This document shows positions 20,740 to 29,363 of a stretch of 32,697 bases of DNA, one piece after another. The notes under the pieces are model-generated. The model made no database searches. It had not been told where the DNA came from and worked only from the letters and a program-made list of their open reading frames with translations. The stretch is from a virus. The translations under genes and the position numbers were made by a program. How positions within the stretch are numbered: position 1 is the first letter of the stretch; each line of letters starts with the position of its first letter. Location: positions 1 to 32,697 of IMG/VR virus record IMGVR_UViG_3300050821_010849; one strand, given 5' to 3'.

Positions 20740-21005
20740 TGCCTGATATTCGGACCGACGTTCGTTATAGCCGACACTGGGATCAAGAGAACGAGTCTGA
20801 ATTCCCGGATAGCCGGCTTACGGGCATGGCTCGTGATCGAACAAGCGTGTATGTAGGCCGGATGGAGTGCGCCAGGGTTTTCTGTGCCAATTGTGGGAAG
20901 CCTTCCGGCGCCTCTTTGCCGGCTACCCCTTTCATTTTCTTTTTATGCGACAACTGCGCTGCCATTGGTGGCACACCGCCTGGGTGCGTACAGATCGCTG
21001 ATTAA
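20739..21005 (+). CDS. Zinc-ribbon protein, 88 aa
   Basis: Contains CANCGKPSG and LCDNCAAIGG, two CxxC knuckles separated by about 23 residues, forming a probable zinc ribbon in the C-terminal half. The N-terminal half is polar (RTDVRYSRHWDQENESEF). It is translationally coupled to the previous gene by TAATG. The role is unknown. Confidence 0.65.
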   Translation: MPDIRTDVRYSRHWDQENESEFPDSRLTGMARDRTSVYVGRMECARVFCANCGKPSGASLPATPFIFFLCDNCAAIGGTPPGCVQIAD

Positions 21006-21010
21006 GCAAC

Positions 21011-21028
21011 GGGGGTAAACAATCCCCC
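21011..21028 (+). promoter_or_regulatory. Hairpin abutting the start codon of the giant repeat gene
   Basis: GGGGG (21011-21015) pairs with CCCCC (21024-21028) around TAAACAAT, ending exactly one base before ATG 21029. The G-run is also the only Shine-Dalgarno-like sequence, so the stem could hide the ribosome site and damp translation. ATGG and CCAT at the start can form a further small stem. Confidence 0.5.
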
Positions 21029-24000
21029 ATGGCGACCATCTGGAACCCAGCTGATAACGGCGGGGGGCTAACTCTCAGCGGGGGCAATTTAACTGCTGCC
21101 GCTTCCACGAGTAATAGCCTGTGGGAAAGCGTACGATCTACCAATTCTCCCGCTAAGACCGCTGGGAAATGGCATGCGGAATTTACTGTTGGGTCATCAA
21201 CCCTTGATCAAACTTGGGTTGTGGGTATTGCGGATAGTTCTGCTACATTGTCCGGGCAGCATGTTGGCGAGACTGCGCACGGTGTTGTCTATTCTATAAA
21301 TGCTTCAGGCGCAGGTACAGATGTTATTCAGAATAATGTACCAACTAGTTACACTGCAACTAATGCGGTTGGGGATGTCATTGCGTTAGAGATAGACATA
21401 GGTAATAGTTTAATATGGTTTCAAAATGTAACGAAAGCTAGTGGATGGACCGACGGTTCCGGAGGATTTACAGGTAATCCGGGTGCGGGAACCGGCGGCA
21501 CAGCATTCACTGCCACCACAGCCGGCGGCATTATGTTGGCGTTTGGCGGGTTCAATTATGGCGGTGGTTCCCCTACCTGCACATTAAACACTACGACCGC
21601 TGTCGGCACTGTCTCATCCGGGTTCTTGGTCTGGGACGCTATACCAGAGTTTTCGGTTAGCTTTATTGCGCGGTATAAGACTTCAGTTTACGCTAAGCCC
21701 CGGCTTTCCTGGGACACTTCGCCTACACTGCCAAACCAGGGCCCCCTGGTAGCTAATCCGCATTTCATTACTCGATATCGACCCCCTGTTTACGCTAAGC
21801 CTCGGCTCTCCTGGGACACCTCGCCTACACTGCCGAACCAGGGTCCGCTGGTAGCTAACCCGCATTTTATTGGCCGATACAAGCCTGCTCCTTATGCTCG
21901 TCCAAAGCTCTCTGAGGATGCTGCCACTACCCTGCCTCCACAAATCGAAGCTCAGCCACATTTTATCAGTCGATATCGAACCCCGATCTACGCACGGCCG
22001 AGACTTTCCGAGGATGCTGCAACTACTCTGCCTCCGCAGATCGAAGCAGAGCCGCACTTTATTGCTCGATATCAACAAGGGAGGTATCAGCGGCCCAGAA
22101 CCTCGGAAGATGCTCTACCTCCACAGCTCGAAGCTCAGCCGCATTTCATTAGTCGATACCGAACTCCGATCTACGCACGTCCAAAGCTCTCTGAGGATGA
22201 ACCGACTACACTGCATATCCAGGGTGCCTTCAGTACTGTAAATGTCGCTACGGGCCAAACTAGCTTCTCGGTTGCCGTCAATGCATTCGGCATTGGAAAT
22301 ATTGTCACGGGTGCTGCGATCCTTCTTTTGGATACTGGGACAGCTGCACCCGCGGTTACGTTTACTGACAACGCTAGTACACCAAACACATTTCCCCAAT
22401 TTGATAATCCGTCTAACGGGGCTGGTCGATTTCTTATCTCGTTCGCACTGAAGATCCCGCCTGGTGGTGGTGGGGGAACCTCGATAACTTGCACGGTCGG
22501 CGGTGGGGTTACAGTCAATTCAACTCAGATTTTCTTAGATGAATGGGCTGGCTTTGATCATGTTGGTAACCATGCTGGTACCGATACTAAGTTCGATGAT
22601 CCGACCACCACCGTTCCTATAACCTCAGTTGGTCCGAATACTCTCTATTGGGGTGGGTATTTTAATAACTCGGGTGCTGATGATAGTACACCCGGCAGCG
22701 GCTTTACCGGACTCATTGACGTTAATGATGGTTTTTGGAACCCGCGTACTGAATATCTGATCCAGGCTTCCCCTGGTTCGACGGCAGTTACTTCGGATAA
22801 CCCTAATTTACGTTTTACTACAATTGTTGGGATTGTTCTCGAGACAGTTCCTGCTGCTCCGCCTATTATCGAGGCTCAGCCGCACTTCATTGGGCGGTAT
22901 CGCACTCCAATCTACGCACACTCAAAGTTATCCGAGGACGCTGCAACTACTCTGCCTCCGCAGATTGAGGCTCAGCCGCACTTTATCAGTCGGTATCGAA
23001 CTCCGATCTATGTACGCCCAAAGTTATCCGAAGATCATGCAATTACTCTACCAAGGCAGATTGAAGCTCAGCCGCATTTTGTTGGTCGGTATAAGTCGAC
23101 CTCATATCGATGGCTGCCGCATTTTCATGCTGAGACGGATACTAGCAGCAGTCTAGGTCAGCACGTTCAAAGTGCTTTCAGTACTACAAATGAGGCGGCT
23201 GGCCAAACCAGTTTTTCGGTTACTGTTAATCCGCTTGGTGTTGGGAATATTGTTGTTGGCGCCATTATTCTTATTTTGGATACAGGCGCCTCTCCTTCGT
23301 TGGTGATTACGGACAACGCGGGTACCCCGAATACCTACGTTCAGTTAGACCGCCCTAATAATGGGGCAGGCCGGTTTCTTGTTTCTTTTGCATTAAAGAT
23401 CCCCCCTGGCAGAGGCGGTGCAACTTTAATAACCTGCACTGTTGGCGGTGGACTTACCGTTAATTCAACTCAGATCTTCATTGATGAATGGGCTGGTTTT
23501 GATCATGTCGGCAACCATGCTGGGGCCAATACCAGTACTGCCAATCCGATTACCACTGGTCCGATAGCTTCGGTTGACCCTAACGCTCTTTTTTGGGGTG
23601 GGTTTTTTAATAATTCTGGCTTTGACGCTGTTTTGCCGGGTTCAGGCTTCACCGGGCTTATTGACGCTAACGATGCTTTTTGGAACCCACGAACTGAGTA
23701 TTTGTTACAGCCCGCTCCTGGTTCAACAGCAGTTACGGCATCTAATCCTGTTGGGGACTTTACTACGATTGTTGGGGTTGTTCTTGAGACTTCTCCTCCC
23801 CCGGCTGCTGAAACTCAACCCCATTTCATCGGCCGATATCGAACTTCGATTTTTGCTCGGCCAAAGTTCTCTGAAGATGCAGCAACTACACTGCCGTCGC
23901 AGATTGAGGCTCAGCCTCACTTTATTACACGTTACCGGACTGTCCGATATTTAAAGCCAGTTTTAGTATGGGATACATCGCTTACGCTGCCGTCGCAGGG

Positions 24001-24670
24001 GCCGTTTGAGGTTCAGCCTCATTTTATTTCTCGCTACAGACTTACTCAATATATCCGGCCGCGGACCTCGGAAGATCTCCTCCCCTTTGTGCAACGGGAA
24101 GCTCAGCCGCATTTCATCGGTCGATATCGAACGTTTATTTACGCTCGGCCGCGGCTTTCCGAGGATGCAGCAACCACCTTATTGCTGCAGCGGGAAGCTC
24201 AGCCGCATTTCATCGGACGATATAGGGTTCCGCGATATTACCATATCCAGGTATCCGAGGATGCGACGGGTTTAAGTTTTACTCCACCGCCGTCGCCACC
24301 GCCAACGATCGTTGTCGCACAACGGCAATATGATTATGAGTGTTCCCAGCTGGCCTCTCAATACAGTACAGGACAGTTGACTGTGCAGCAGTACTACTAC
24401 GCTTTATATGCATTGCAGTGGTATTTCTCCGGGGCGACTGACTGGAACGCTTTCCAAGCCCCCATGGATGCTGATCATGTATCGCCGTTGACCCCAAACC
24501 CAAGTTATGGTCAATCTCAGTTTATTGGTAATTTTCAAGGTTTTCGAGTGGTTGATGGGGCCACATTAATTGCAACGGCTCAAACACTCATAGCTCTTGG
24601 TTGCCCACGGAGAGCTTTTCCTGCACCGTATCCACCCAGATGGGCTTTCCAATTCTACGGGAGGCGTTGA
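21029..24670 (+). CDS. Giant modular repeat protein with SPRY-like N-terminus
   Basis: 1213 residues, function unknown. Residues about 10-205 look like a SPRY/concanavalin-type domain (WHAEFTVGS, VVGIADSS, VYSINASG, GDVIALEIDI). Then come 14 copies of a 30-34-residue unit with consensus PHFIxRYRTPIYARPRLSED followed by AATTLPPQIEAQ, arranged 6-3-5. Between the blocks are two copies of a beta-rich domain of about 210 residues (about 399-609 and 713-924) sharing DEWAGFDHVGNHAG and WNPRTEYL. The C-terminus (from about 1090) is Tyr/Gln-rich and distinct. Repeats 1 and 2 are nearly identical in DNA, suggesting recent duplication; others differ at many silent sites. It lies between lysis-like genes and capsid. 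A fibre, decoration or host-binding role is possible, but not shown. Confidence 0.85.
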   Translation: MATIWNPADNGGGLTLSGGNLTAAASTSNSLWESVRSTNSPAKTAGKWHAEFTVGSSTLDQTWVVGIADSSATLSGQHVGETAHGVVYSINASGAGTDVIQNNVPTSYTATNAVGDVIALEIDIGNSLIWFQNVTKASGWTDGSGGFTGNPGAGTGGTAFTATTAGGIMLAFGGFNYGGGSPTCTLNTTTAVGTVSSGFLVWDAIPEFSVSFIARYKTSVYAKPRLSWDTSPTLPNQGPLVANPHFITRYRPPVYAKPRLSWDTSPTLPNQGPLVANPHFIGRYKPAPYARPKLSEDAATTLPPQIEAQPHFISRYRTPIYARPRLSEDAATTLPPQIEAEPHFIARYQQGRYQRPRTSEDALPPQLEAQPHFISRYRTPIYARPKLSEDEPTTLHIQGAFSTVNVATGQTSFSVAVNAFGIGNIVTGAAILLLDTGTAAPAVTFTDNASTPNTFPQFDNPSNGAGRFLISFALKIPPGGGGGTSITCTVGGGVTVNSTQIFLDEWAGFDHVGNHAGTDTKFDDPTTTVPITSVGPNTLYWGGYFNNSGADDSTPGSGFTGLIDVNDGFWNPRTEYLIQASPGSTAVTSDNPNLRFTTIVGIVLETVPAAPPIIEAQPHFIGRYRTPIYAHSKLSEDAATTLPPQIEAQPHFISRYRTPIYVRPKLSEDHAITLPRQIEAQPHFVGRYKSTSYRWLPHFHAETDTSSSLGQHVQSAFSTTNEAAGQTSFSVTVNPLGVGNIVVGAIILILDTGASPSLVITDNAGTPNTYVQLDRPNNGAGRFLVSFALKIPPGRGGATLITCTVGGGLTVNSTQIFIDEWAGFDHVGNHAGANTSTANPITTGPIASVDPNALFWGGFFNNSGFDAVLPGSGFTGLIDANDAFWNPRTEYLLQPAPGSTAVTASNPVGDFTTIVGVVLETSPPPAAETQPHFIGRYRTSIFARPKFSEDAATTLPSQIEAQPHFITRYRTVRYLKPVLVWDTSLTLPSQGPFEVQPHFISRYRLTQYIRPRTSEDLLPFVQREAQPHFIGRYRTFIYARPRLSEDAATTLLLQREAQPHFIGRYRVPRYYHIQVSEDATGLSFTPPPSPPPTIVVAQRQYDYECSQLASQYSTGQLTVQQYYYALYALQWYFSGATDWNAFQAPMDADHVSPLTPNPSYGQSQFIGNFQGFRVVDGATLIATAQTLIALGCPRRAFPAPYPPRWAFQFYGRR

Positions 24671-24692
24671 ATTTAATACCTGGAGTGCTTAG

Positions 24693-24776
24693 TATAATAC
24701 CATCGCCGACCCTGGTGCCCCCACACCGTTGGGGGACGGTGACAAATTTGGATTACGGGCCGGGGTCGGCGTATGG
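24693..24776 (+). promoter_or_regulatory. Capsid-gene leader: -10 hexamer and start-codon-sequestering stem
   Basis: A perfect TATAAT (24693-24698) has a -35-like TTGAAT (24667-24672) at a long 20-nt spacing. Immediately after, CCAT plus CGCCGACCC (24700-24712) pairs with GGGTCGGCG (24763-24771), bulged T, and ATGG (24773-24776), so the capsid AUG is within a 13-bp stem. Inside, CCCCCA/TGGGGG (24718-24723 with 24730-24735) and CACCGT/ACGGTG (24724-24729 with 24736-24741) are mutually exclusive or would form a very tight pseudoknot; GGTG/CACC offers a third choice. Confidence 0.6.
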
Positions 24777-25717
24777 CACAAGGTTCACAGCTAGGCAACA
24801 ACCCGTATGAAGTTGAGCTAGCTACTCAGCAGTACACAACCAATCTTCAGCTTTTGCTGCAGCAGGAACGATCGAAACTTCGCGGCTATCTAAAGACGGG
24901 TAACCATGTTGGTAAGGGCGCTTCACCCGTTCAGTATATCGGAGCGCTTGAATTCAAAGCTCCGCAGGGCCGTTTTGCTCCTGTCGCTCCTCAAGAGCCA
25001 AACTATACCCGCCGGTGGGTATTCCCTCAAGACAGATCACTTGCCGTCCTTGTCGATAGTTTCGATGAGCTACGCACTACGATTGATCCGCGAGCTGGTA
25101 TCAATGCTGCCGTGGTTGCTGCTGCTAATCGTGTGCATGACGATATCGCTATTCAGGCGGCCTTTGCGAACGCGACGACCGGCGTAGATGGTACCAACTA
25201 CACCACTGAGACTTTTGTCACCGGCAACTATCAGGTTGCGCCCACGTTCGGTGGCGGTGGTAGCAACACCGGGATGATCTACCAGAAATTGGTTGAAGCC
25301 AAGCGTATCTTCCGGCACTGGGAGAACGACATGGACATGGTTCGGTTTTGCCTTGTCCTAGGCTCCCAGCAAGAAGCTGATCTCCTCAACCAAATCGAAG
25401 TGACGAGCCGGGAGTTTAATGACCAGCCGGTTGTAACCAACGGCAAGGTCACTCGGTTTATGGGCTTTGACATCATCTATTCGGAGCGCCTTCAGTACAC
25501 CTCGAGCAACCTTCGCAACTGCATCGCCTTTGTCGACGACGGCATGTACATGGGCATGTGGAAGGACATCGAGACTACGATTAGTCAGCGCAACGACCTC
25601 GAGGGTCATCCCTGGCAAGCTTACAGTATGCTGACGTGTGGCGCCACTCGACTGGAACCCGGTAAGGTCGTGCAGATCCAGTGCTTCGATACGACCGGCT
25701 CCGATATCACCTACTAA
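24773..25717 (+). CDS. Major capsid protein, HK97-type
   Basis: 314-residue coat protein. Its length, acidic/aromatic composition and features (a long N-terminal helix EVELATQQYTTNLQLLLQQE, a P-domain helix INAAVVAAANRVHDDIAIQA, and late RLEPGKVVQIQCFD) fit the capsid family of T7-like and related podoviruses. It follows the scaffold in order but is separated from it by the lysis-like cassette and the giant repeat gene. The start codon is embedded in a strong stem, and the usual Shine-Dalgarno is missing apart from GGGG. Confidence 0.85.
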   Translation: MAQGSQLGNNPYEVELATQQYTTNLQLLLQQERSKLRGYLKTGNHVGKGASPVQYIGALEFKAPQGRFAPVAPQEPNYTRRWVFPQDRSLAVLVDSFDELRTTIDPRAGINAAVVAAANRVHDDIAIQAAFANATTGVDGTNYTTETFVTGNYQVAPTFGGGGSNTGMIYQKLVEAKRIFRHWENDMDMVRFCLVLGSQQEADLLNQIEVTSREFNDQPVVTNGKVTRFMGFDIIYSERLQYTSSNLRNCIAFVDDGMYMGMWKDIETTISQRNDLEGHPWQAYSMLTCGATRLEPGKVVQIQCFDTTGSDITY

Positions 25718-25728
25718 GGTAGACGCAA

Positions 25729-26373
25729 ATGGCCGCCGAAAATAAACAGTCAACCCAGATCTCGACGCTTGACGGGTATCCGTTTACCGGCCTTAGCGGC
25801 GGATCGCAGACCGGCCGACTTACTCAAGGACAGAATGCTGCCGGTACAGTGCAGCAGGTTGAAGGGTCGGTTACCCCAACCACCGCATCTACTACTGGTT
25901 GTTATTACCAGATGGTTCGAGTACCATCAAACGTGATCATTAAGTCGGTTGAGGTAGTACAGCTTGGGGGAACCGTCACCACGTTTACCTTTGATACTAC
26001 GATCGGTATCTCGGACAGCACGATTGACGGTTCGTCTCCTGCGCTTCAGGTGGTTCCGTCTGGGCTGACTACGGTCGCAAATGCGTATATCGCCAATCCA
26101 GCGGCAACTACGACTGGCTTGACCGGTTCGGCAGCTTTGTTTTCGAACGGTGGGGCAATCCTGACCACGGCAAACGCGGGAACTTGGCAGGACGTTACTC
26201 TGCTGAAGAACTACACCCTTGCGAACATGGAACAGCCGCTCTGGCAGGCCGCGGGATATGCGTCAGATCCGGGTGGGATGTTCGATATTGTGCTTTATGA
26301 AACGGCCACACAGAGCTTTACGGGCACGATGGTCGTTGGGTTGCGGGCTCGCTTCATGACGCCGGCAGGTTGA
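25729..26373 (+). CDS. Putative head/decoration protein, 214 aa
   Basis: Thr/Gly/Ala-rich beta protein (TVTTFTFDTTIGISDSTIDG, then MFDIVLYETATQSFTGTMVV) directly after the capsid gene, starting at ATG 25729 with AAGGT upstream. Proteins of this sort and position are often minor capsid or decoration subunits. There are no catalytic motifs, and I cannot name the family. Confidence 0.7.
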   Translation: MAAENKQSTQISTLDGYPFTGLSGGSQTGRLTQGQNAAGTVQQVEGSVTPTTASTTGCYYQMVRVPSNVIIKSVEVVQLGGTVTTFTFDTTIGISDSTIDGSSPALQVVPSGLTTVANAYIANPAATTTGLTGSAALFSNGGAILTTANAGTWQDVTLLKNYTLANMEQPLWQAAGYASDPGGMFDIVLYETATQSFTGTMVVGLRARFMTPAG

Positions 26374-26374
26374 G

Positions 26375-26584
26375 ATGGCTAGAGTAGGTGTGAAAGTTAC
26401 CGGTGGTGGCGGGGCGAACCCGGCTCACCCCAGTCTACACAGCGTTACCCCGGCAGCATCTGAGGCGGGGGATGTTTATCTGAGCTATGATGACACCAAA
26501 ATCACAGGCAATGCTCAGCTCCGATCCGAGGTTGCAGCTGCACTGGGTGCCATTATCAACGGCAAGTTTTCGGCGAACAGCTGA
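26375..26584 (+). CDS. Hypothetical protein, 69 aa
   Basis: Small protein: Gly-rich N-terminus (MARVGVKVTGGGGANP), then a helix (AQLRSEVAAALGAIINGKF). It begins 1 nt after the previous stop and its TGA overlaps the next ATG. Probably a virion or assembly protein by location only. Confidence 0.6.
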   Translation: MARVGVKVTGGGGANPAHPSLHSVTPAASEAGDVYLSYDDTKITGNAQLRSEVAAALGAIINGKFSANS

Positions 26585-26955
26585 TGGCTACGACAACTAT
26601 CTATATCAGCCTCACCGGCCCCCCGCCTGAGCTACCTGATATTGGCCCTGGCTCTACGTTTCAGGGAGCTACGGTCTTAGGCCAGGTACTTGGCCGGATT
26701 ATGACGATCGGAACTTCTTCGGTTGGCGGTGCAACTTTTGAGCTTCGGATGGTGGTAAATACCGGCTCTGAGGACGTCAATACCATCTTGAGTTCTGGCG
26801 TTGACTGCTGGTCTGCTCTGGACGCCTGGCAGGCTCTCGACAAGTTTAAGTTTATCATCCGGCAGCGCGGTTTTATTCTTGGCTCTGGCGGCCCTGGAAC
26901 GGTAGCGGGAACATCTTCAGGTGTGGGTACCCAGACCATTCAACTTCCGATCTAA
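26584..26955 (+). CDS. Hypothetical beta-rich late protein, 123 aa
   Basis: Overlaps the preceding stop as TGATG. The sequence includes TTIYISLTGPPPELPDIGPG, a central VGGATFELRMVV strand, a Trp-containing helix (VDCWSALDAWQALDKF) and a Gly-rich end. The arrangement suggests a small virion protein; no known domain is recognised. Confidence 0.6.
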   Translation: MATTTIYISLTGPPPELPDIGPGSTFQGATVLGQVLGRIMTIGTSSVGGATFELRMVVNTGSEDVNTILSSGVDCWSALDAWQALDKFKFIIRQRGFILGSGGPGTVAGTSSGVGTQTIQLPI

Positions 26956-26958
26956 GTG

Positions 26959-27249
26959 ATGGCTCTTACCGGCGCTCGCACCAATGAGATCTGGTTGCAG
27001 GCTGCGGTACCTGGGACGTACGGCCCATATACCCTCAACGGCGGGTTGTTCGCAATCGTTACGGTCTGGGGTGCAAGCGCAACGATTGCTGTCAATGTTT
27101 TGGGACCAGATGGGTCAACGCAAATCCCGGTTGCAACCTTAGCCAATACGACCACTTTTCAAAATGTTTATTTGCCTTCTGGTACCTATCAGGTAGTTAT
27201 TGGTACGGCAGCCTCATCGATTTCGGTTCGTGAAATCCCGTTGAATTAG
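26959..27249 (+). CDS. Hypothetical beta-sandwich-like late protein, 96 aa
   Basis: ATG 26959 is preferred over the GTG at 26956 directly before it. The product alternates hydrophobic strands (LFAIVTVWGASATIAVNVLG, then GTYQVVIGTAASSISVREI) and is likely all-beta. It immediately precedes the tailspike gene, so it could be a small tail or spike-associated protein. Confidence 0.6.
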   Translation: MALTGARTNEIWLQAAVPGTYGPYTLNGGLFAIVTVWGASATIAVNVLGPDGSTQIPVATLANTTTFQNVYLPSGTYQVVIGTAASSISVREIPLN

Positions 27250-27253
27250 GGTC

Positions 27254-29146
27254 ATGAAAAAGCTTCTCCTTGCCCTTGGGCTCCTTCTCCTTGGGGCCTT
27301 CGGGTCCGGGGAGGCGTACGCCTGTAACGTCCCCAATCCCAACCTGCTTGCCGGCGACGGGGTCCATTCGTTTGCTGATGGTTGTCCAGTGCCTGCTGCG
27401 GCATTGAACCGAATACTCTCTACGTTCTCGAATACCATCAATGTTCCGGGGATCGATCCTCGTCTCTTTGGCGCGACGTGCGGCAATGGCGACAGTAGTG
27501 CGGGCATCCAGGCGGCGCTCAATTCTGCGGCTATAACCGGGTCTCCGCTAGGCGGTACAGTGTTAGTTCCCTGCCCCATGACGGTGACTACTGGGAACAT
27601 CAATATTTATCCGGGGACCAGGTTTTGGGGGAATGGTCCCGGTAGCGGCTCCAAAGGTCAGTCACAGATCCCTGGGCCGTCAACGTGGCCGCCTACCCTT
27701 GGCGGATCGATCAATTGTACCAACCCGACCAACCCCTGCTTCAATATTGTGGGGGAGGGGGTCGACATCGGCTACTTCCTGGTTGGAAACCCGGAGCCGG
27801 TGCCTCCGTCAGGCGGTAGCTACACACCGAGTGTCTTTCCTTATATCTTCAATGCAGCTTGTGGCGCGAATTGGCAGTCGTTGCATATGCACGATATAAC
27901 CTTCGTGTCAGCTTATAATGGTATTGATCTCGAGGGTTGTGCAAACTACAGCTCAAACAATTCAGGTGGATCTTCGGTTATTGAGCGTGTGTGGTTCAAC
28001 GTGGTCCTGAATAACGCTATTAAGGCTCACTTGATTGACTACACTCCATTGCGTATTCGGGACATCGAGGGTTGGTCAGACTGGTACTACAACGTTGCGT
28101 CATTGGGCGCTTATGTTCGGGCCAATCTCAAATTCTTTGATATTGAGTATTGTGCTGCGTGCATGATGAGTGGAGTTGAAACTCCTCCTGCGAAATACGG
28201 TATCTGGTTCGACAACGGGACGGTCTCCAACCCGAATACGACGACATTGGCGTACACGGGCACCATGACCCAGATGCATTTTAACAATTCGTGCCAGGCA
28301 ATTGCAGCGTCTAATACTGCTCTGAGCCTTTGGCTAACCATTACGGACAGCAACATTTGGGGTGACCAGAGCAGCTTTCAGTGTTCGAAGGGGCTGCCAA
28401 TGATCCAGCTCCCGTCGAACTTGGTTTATCTCTCTTTGAACGGAGTGGACGCCACCGCTATCGATACATTGACTGAAGTTGGCTGTGGTACCCCCTCGTC
28501 TGGATCGTGCCCACCCGGTGGATTTACGGGGCAGTCTTACCTTCGTTTGACTGATCTGTTTGTCAACACCTACGCTACGAATACGTCCACGGCACCGTTG
28601 CTCCAAGTGCCGGCAAACGCAATCCTTTCGATGCAAAACACCGATCCGCTCGAGTTGATCCCTTCTAATGGGTCAACGGGAAAGCTGATTGGTCCCGGCT
28701 TTGATAGTACCACTGGGTGTGATCGGCCTGTCCAGGTTGGTGGGGGGATCAATCAGAGCTATAACGCTGCGACATTGAATGACAGCTGCGGCTTAGCCAG
28801 TACGATCTCAGGTGGGGCCCAGTTTTTAGTTGGCTCTACGCTGGTCGGGAGTGTGGGGTACGGCACCGTTGCCGGTGGGGTCAACCTTTCGTCTGTTAAG
28901 AGTATCTTCCTTAATCCGGGAGGTGCGACCGGGATCGTCAACAACGTGGACGGTTCCCTCTCTTTGGTATCCAAGCTGTTCGCTGCGCTACCAACCTGCA
29001 ACAGTGGGGAATCGGGGGCGATATATCGTGTTCCTGATGTGAATACAGCTACTCCTTCAATCACCTGGGGCGCGGTCATCAATACGGGCGGAGGTAGCAA
29101 TCAAGTCATCGCAGTCTGCAACGGGGCCAACTGGATCATTCACTGA
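27254..29146 (+). CDS. Beta-helix tailspike-like protein with Sec signal peptide
   Basis: 630 residues. The N-terminus MKKLLLALGLLLLGAFGSG then EAYA before Cys24 is a classic Sec signal with an AxA-type cleavage site; it is not a lipobox. Residues about 65-110 contain DPRLFGATCGNGDSSAGIQA followed by AAL, the entry motif of pectate-lyase-like tailspikes, then long Asn/Gly/Ser-rich beta-helix coils to about 480 and a beta-rich C-terminal part. About 18-20 cysteines are spread through it, unusual for a cytoplasm-assembled spike. It probably binds or degrades surface polysaccharide. AGGG precedes ATG 27254. Confidence 0.75.
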   Translation: MKKLLLALGLLLLGAFGSGEAYACNVPNPNLLAGDGVHSFADGCPVPAAALNRILSTFSNTINVPGIDPRLFGATCGNGDSSAGIQAALNSAAITGSPLGGTVLVPCPMTVTTGNINIYPGTRFWGNGPGSGSKGQSQIPGPSTWPPTLGGSINCTNPTNPCFNIVGEGVDIGYFLVGNPEPVPPSGGSYTPSVFPYIFNAACGANWQSLHMHDITFVSAYNGIDLEGCANYSSNNSGGSSVIERVWFNVVLNNAIKAHLIDYTPLRIRDIEGWSDWYYNVASLGAYVRANLKFFDIEYCAACMMSGVETPPAKYGIWFDNGTVSNPNTTTLAYTGTMTQMHFNNSCQAIAASNTALSLWLTITDSNIWGDQSSFQCSKGLPMIQLPSNLVYLSLNGVDATAIDTLTEVGCGTPSSGSCPPGGFTGQSYLRLTDLFVNTYATNTSTAPLLQVPANAILSMQNTDPLELIPSNGSTGKLIGPGFDSTTGCDRPVQVGGGINQSYNAATLNDSCGLASTISGGAQFLVGSTLVGSVGYGTVAGGVNLSSVKSIFLNPGGATGIVNNVDGSLSLVSKLFAALPTCNSGESGAIYRVPDVNTATPSITWGAVINTGGGSNQVIAVCNGANWIIH

Positions 29147-29147
29147 C

Positions 29148-29363
29148 ATGACCCTTAAACAGTTTTTCATTATATCGACGATCGGTATCTGGGCCTTAGT
29201 CGGCATTGCTGGCTACCATGTCTTCATTGATCATGCGCTTACCGTCATGTACGTATGCGCTACACCAGAAAACCATTTGGCTGATCCAGGACCGCCACCG
29301 GGTGTGGCTTCGTCTCATTCTAGACCCGAGATGCCGGTGCCAAAGCCGGAACCGCCGAAGTGA
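29148..29363 (+). CDS. Small membrane protein with proline-rich tail, 71 aa
   Basis: One N-terminal transmembrane helix (FFIISTIGIWALVGIAGYHV) followed by a Pro/His-rich tail (DPGPPPGVASSHSRPEMPVP). It starts 1 nt after the tailspike stop, and its stop overlaps the GTG of the next gene. It could be an inner-membrane or spanin-like component but lacks a coiled coil. No family is recognised. Confidence 0.65.
   Translation: MTLKQFFIISTIGIWALVGIAGYHVFIDHALTVMYVCATPENHLADPGPPPGVASSHSRPEMPVPKPEPPK

Noticed and set aside
21660-24290. CRISPR-like or intergenic repeat array
   Set aside because: The repeats keep one open frame with many silent differences, so they are protein repeats.
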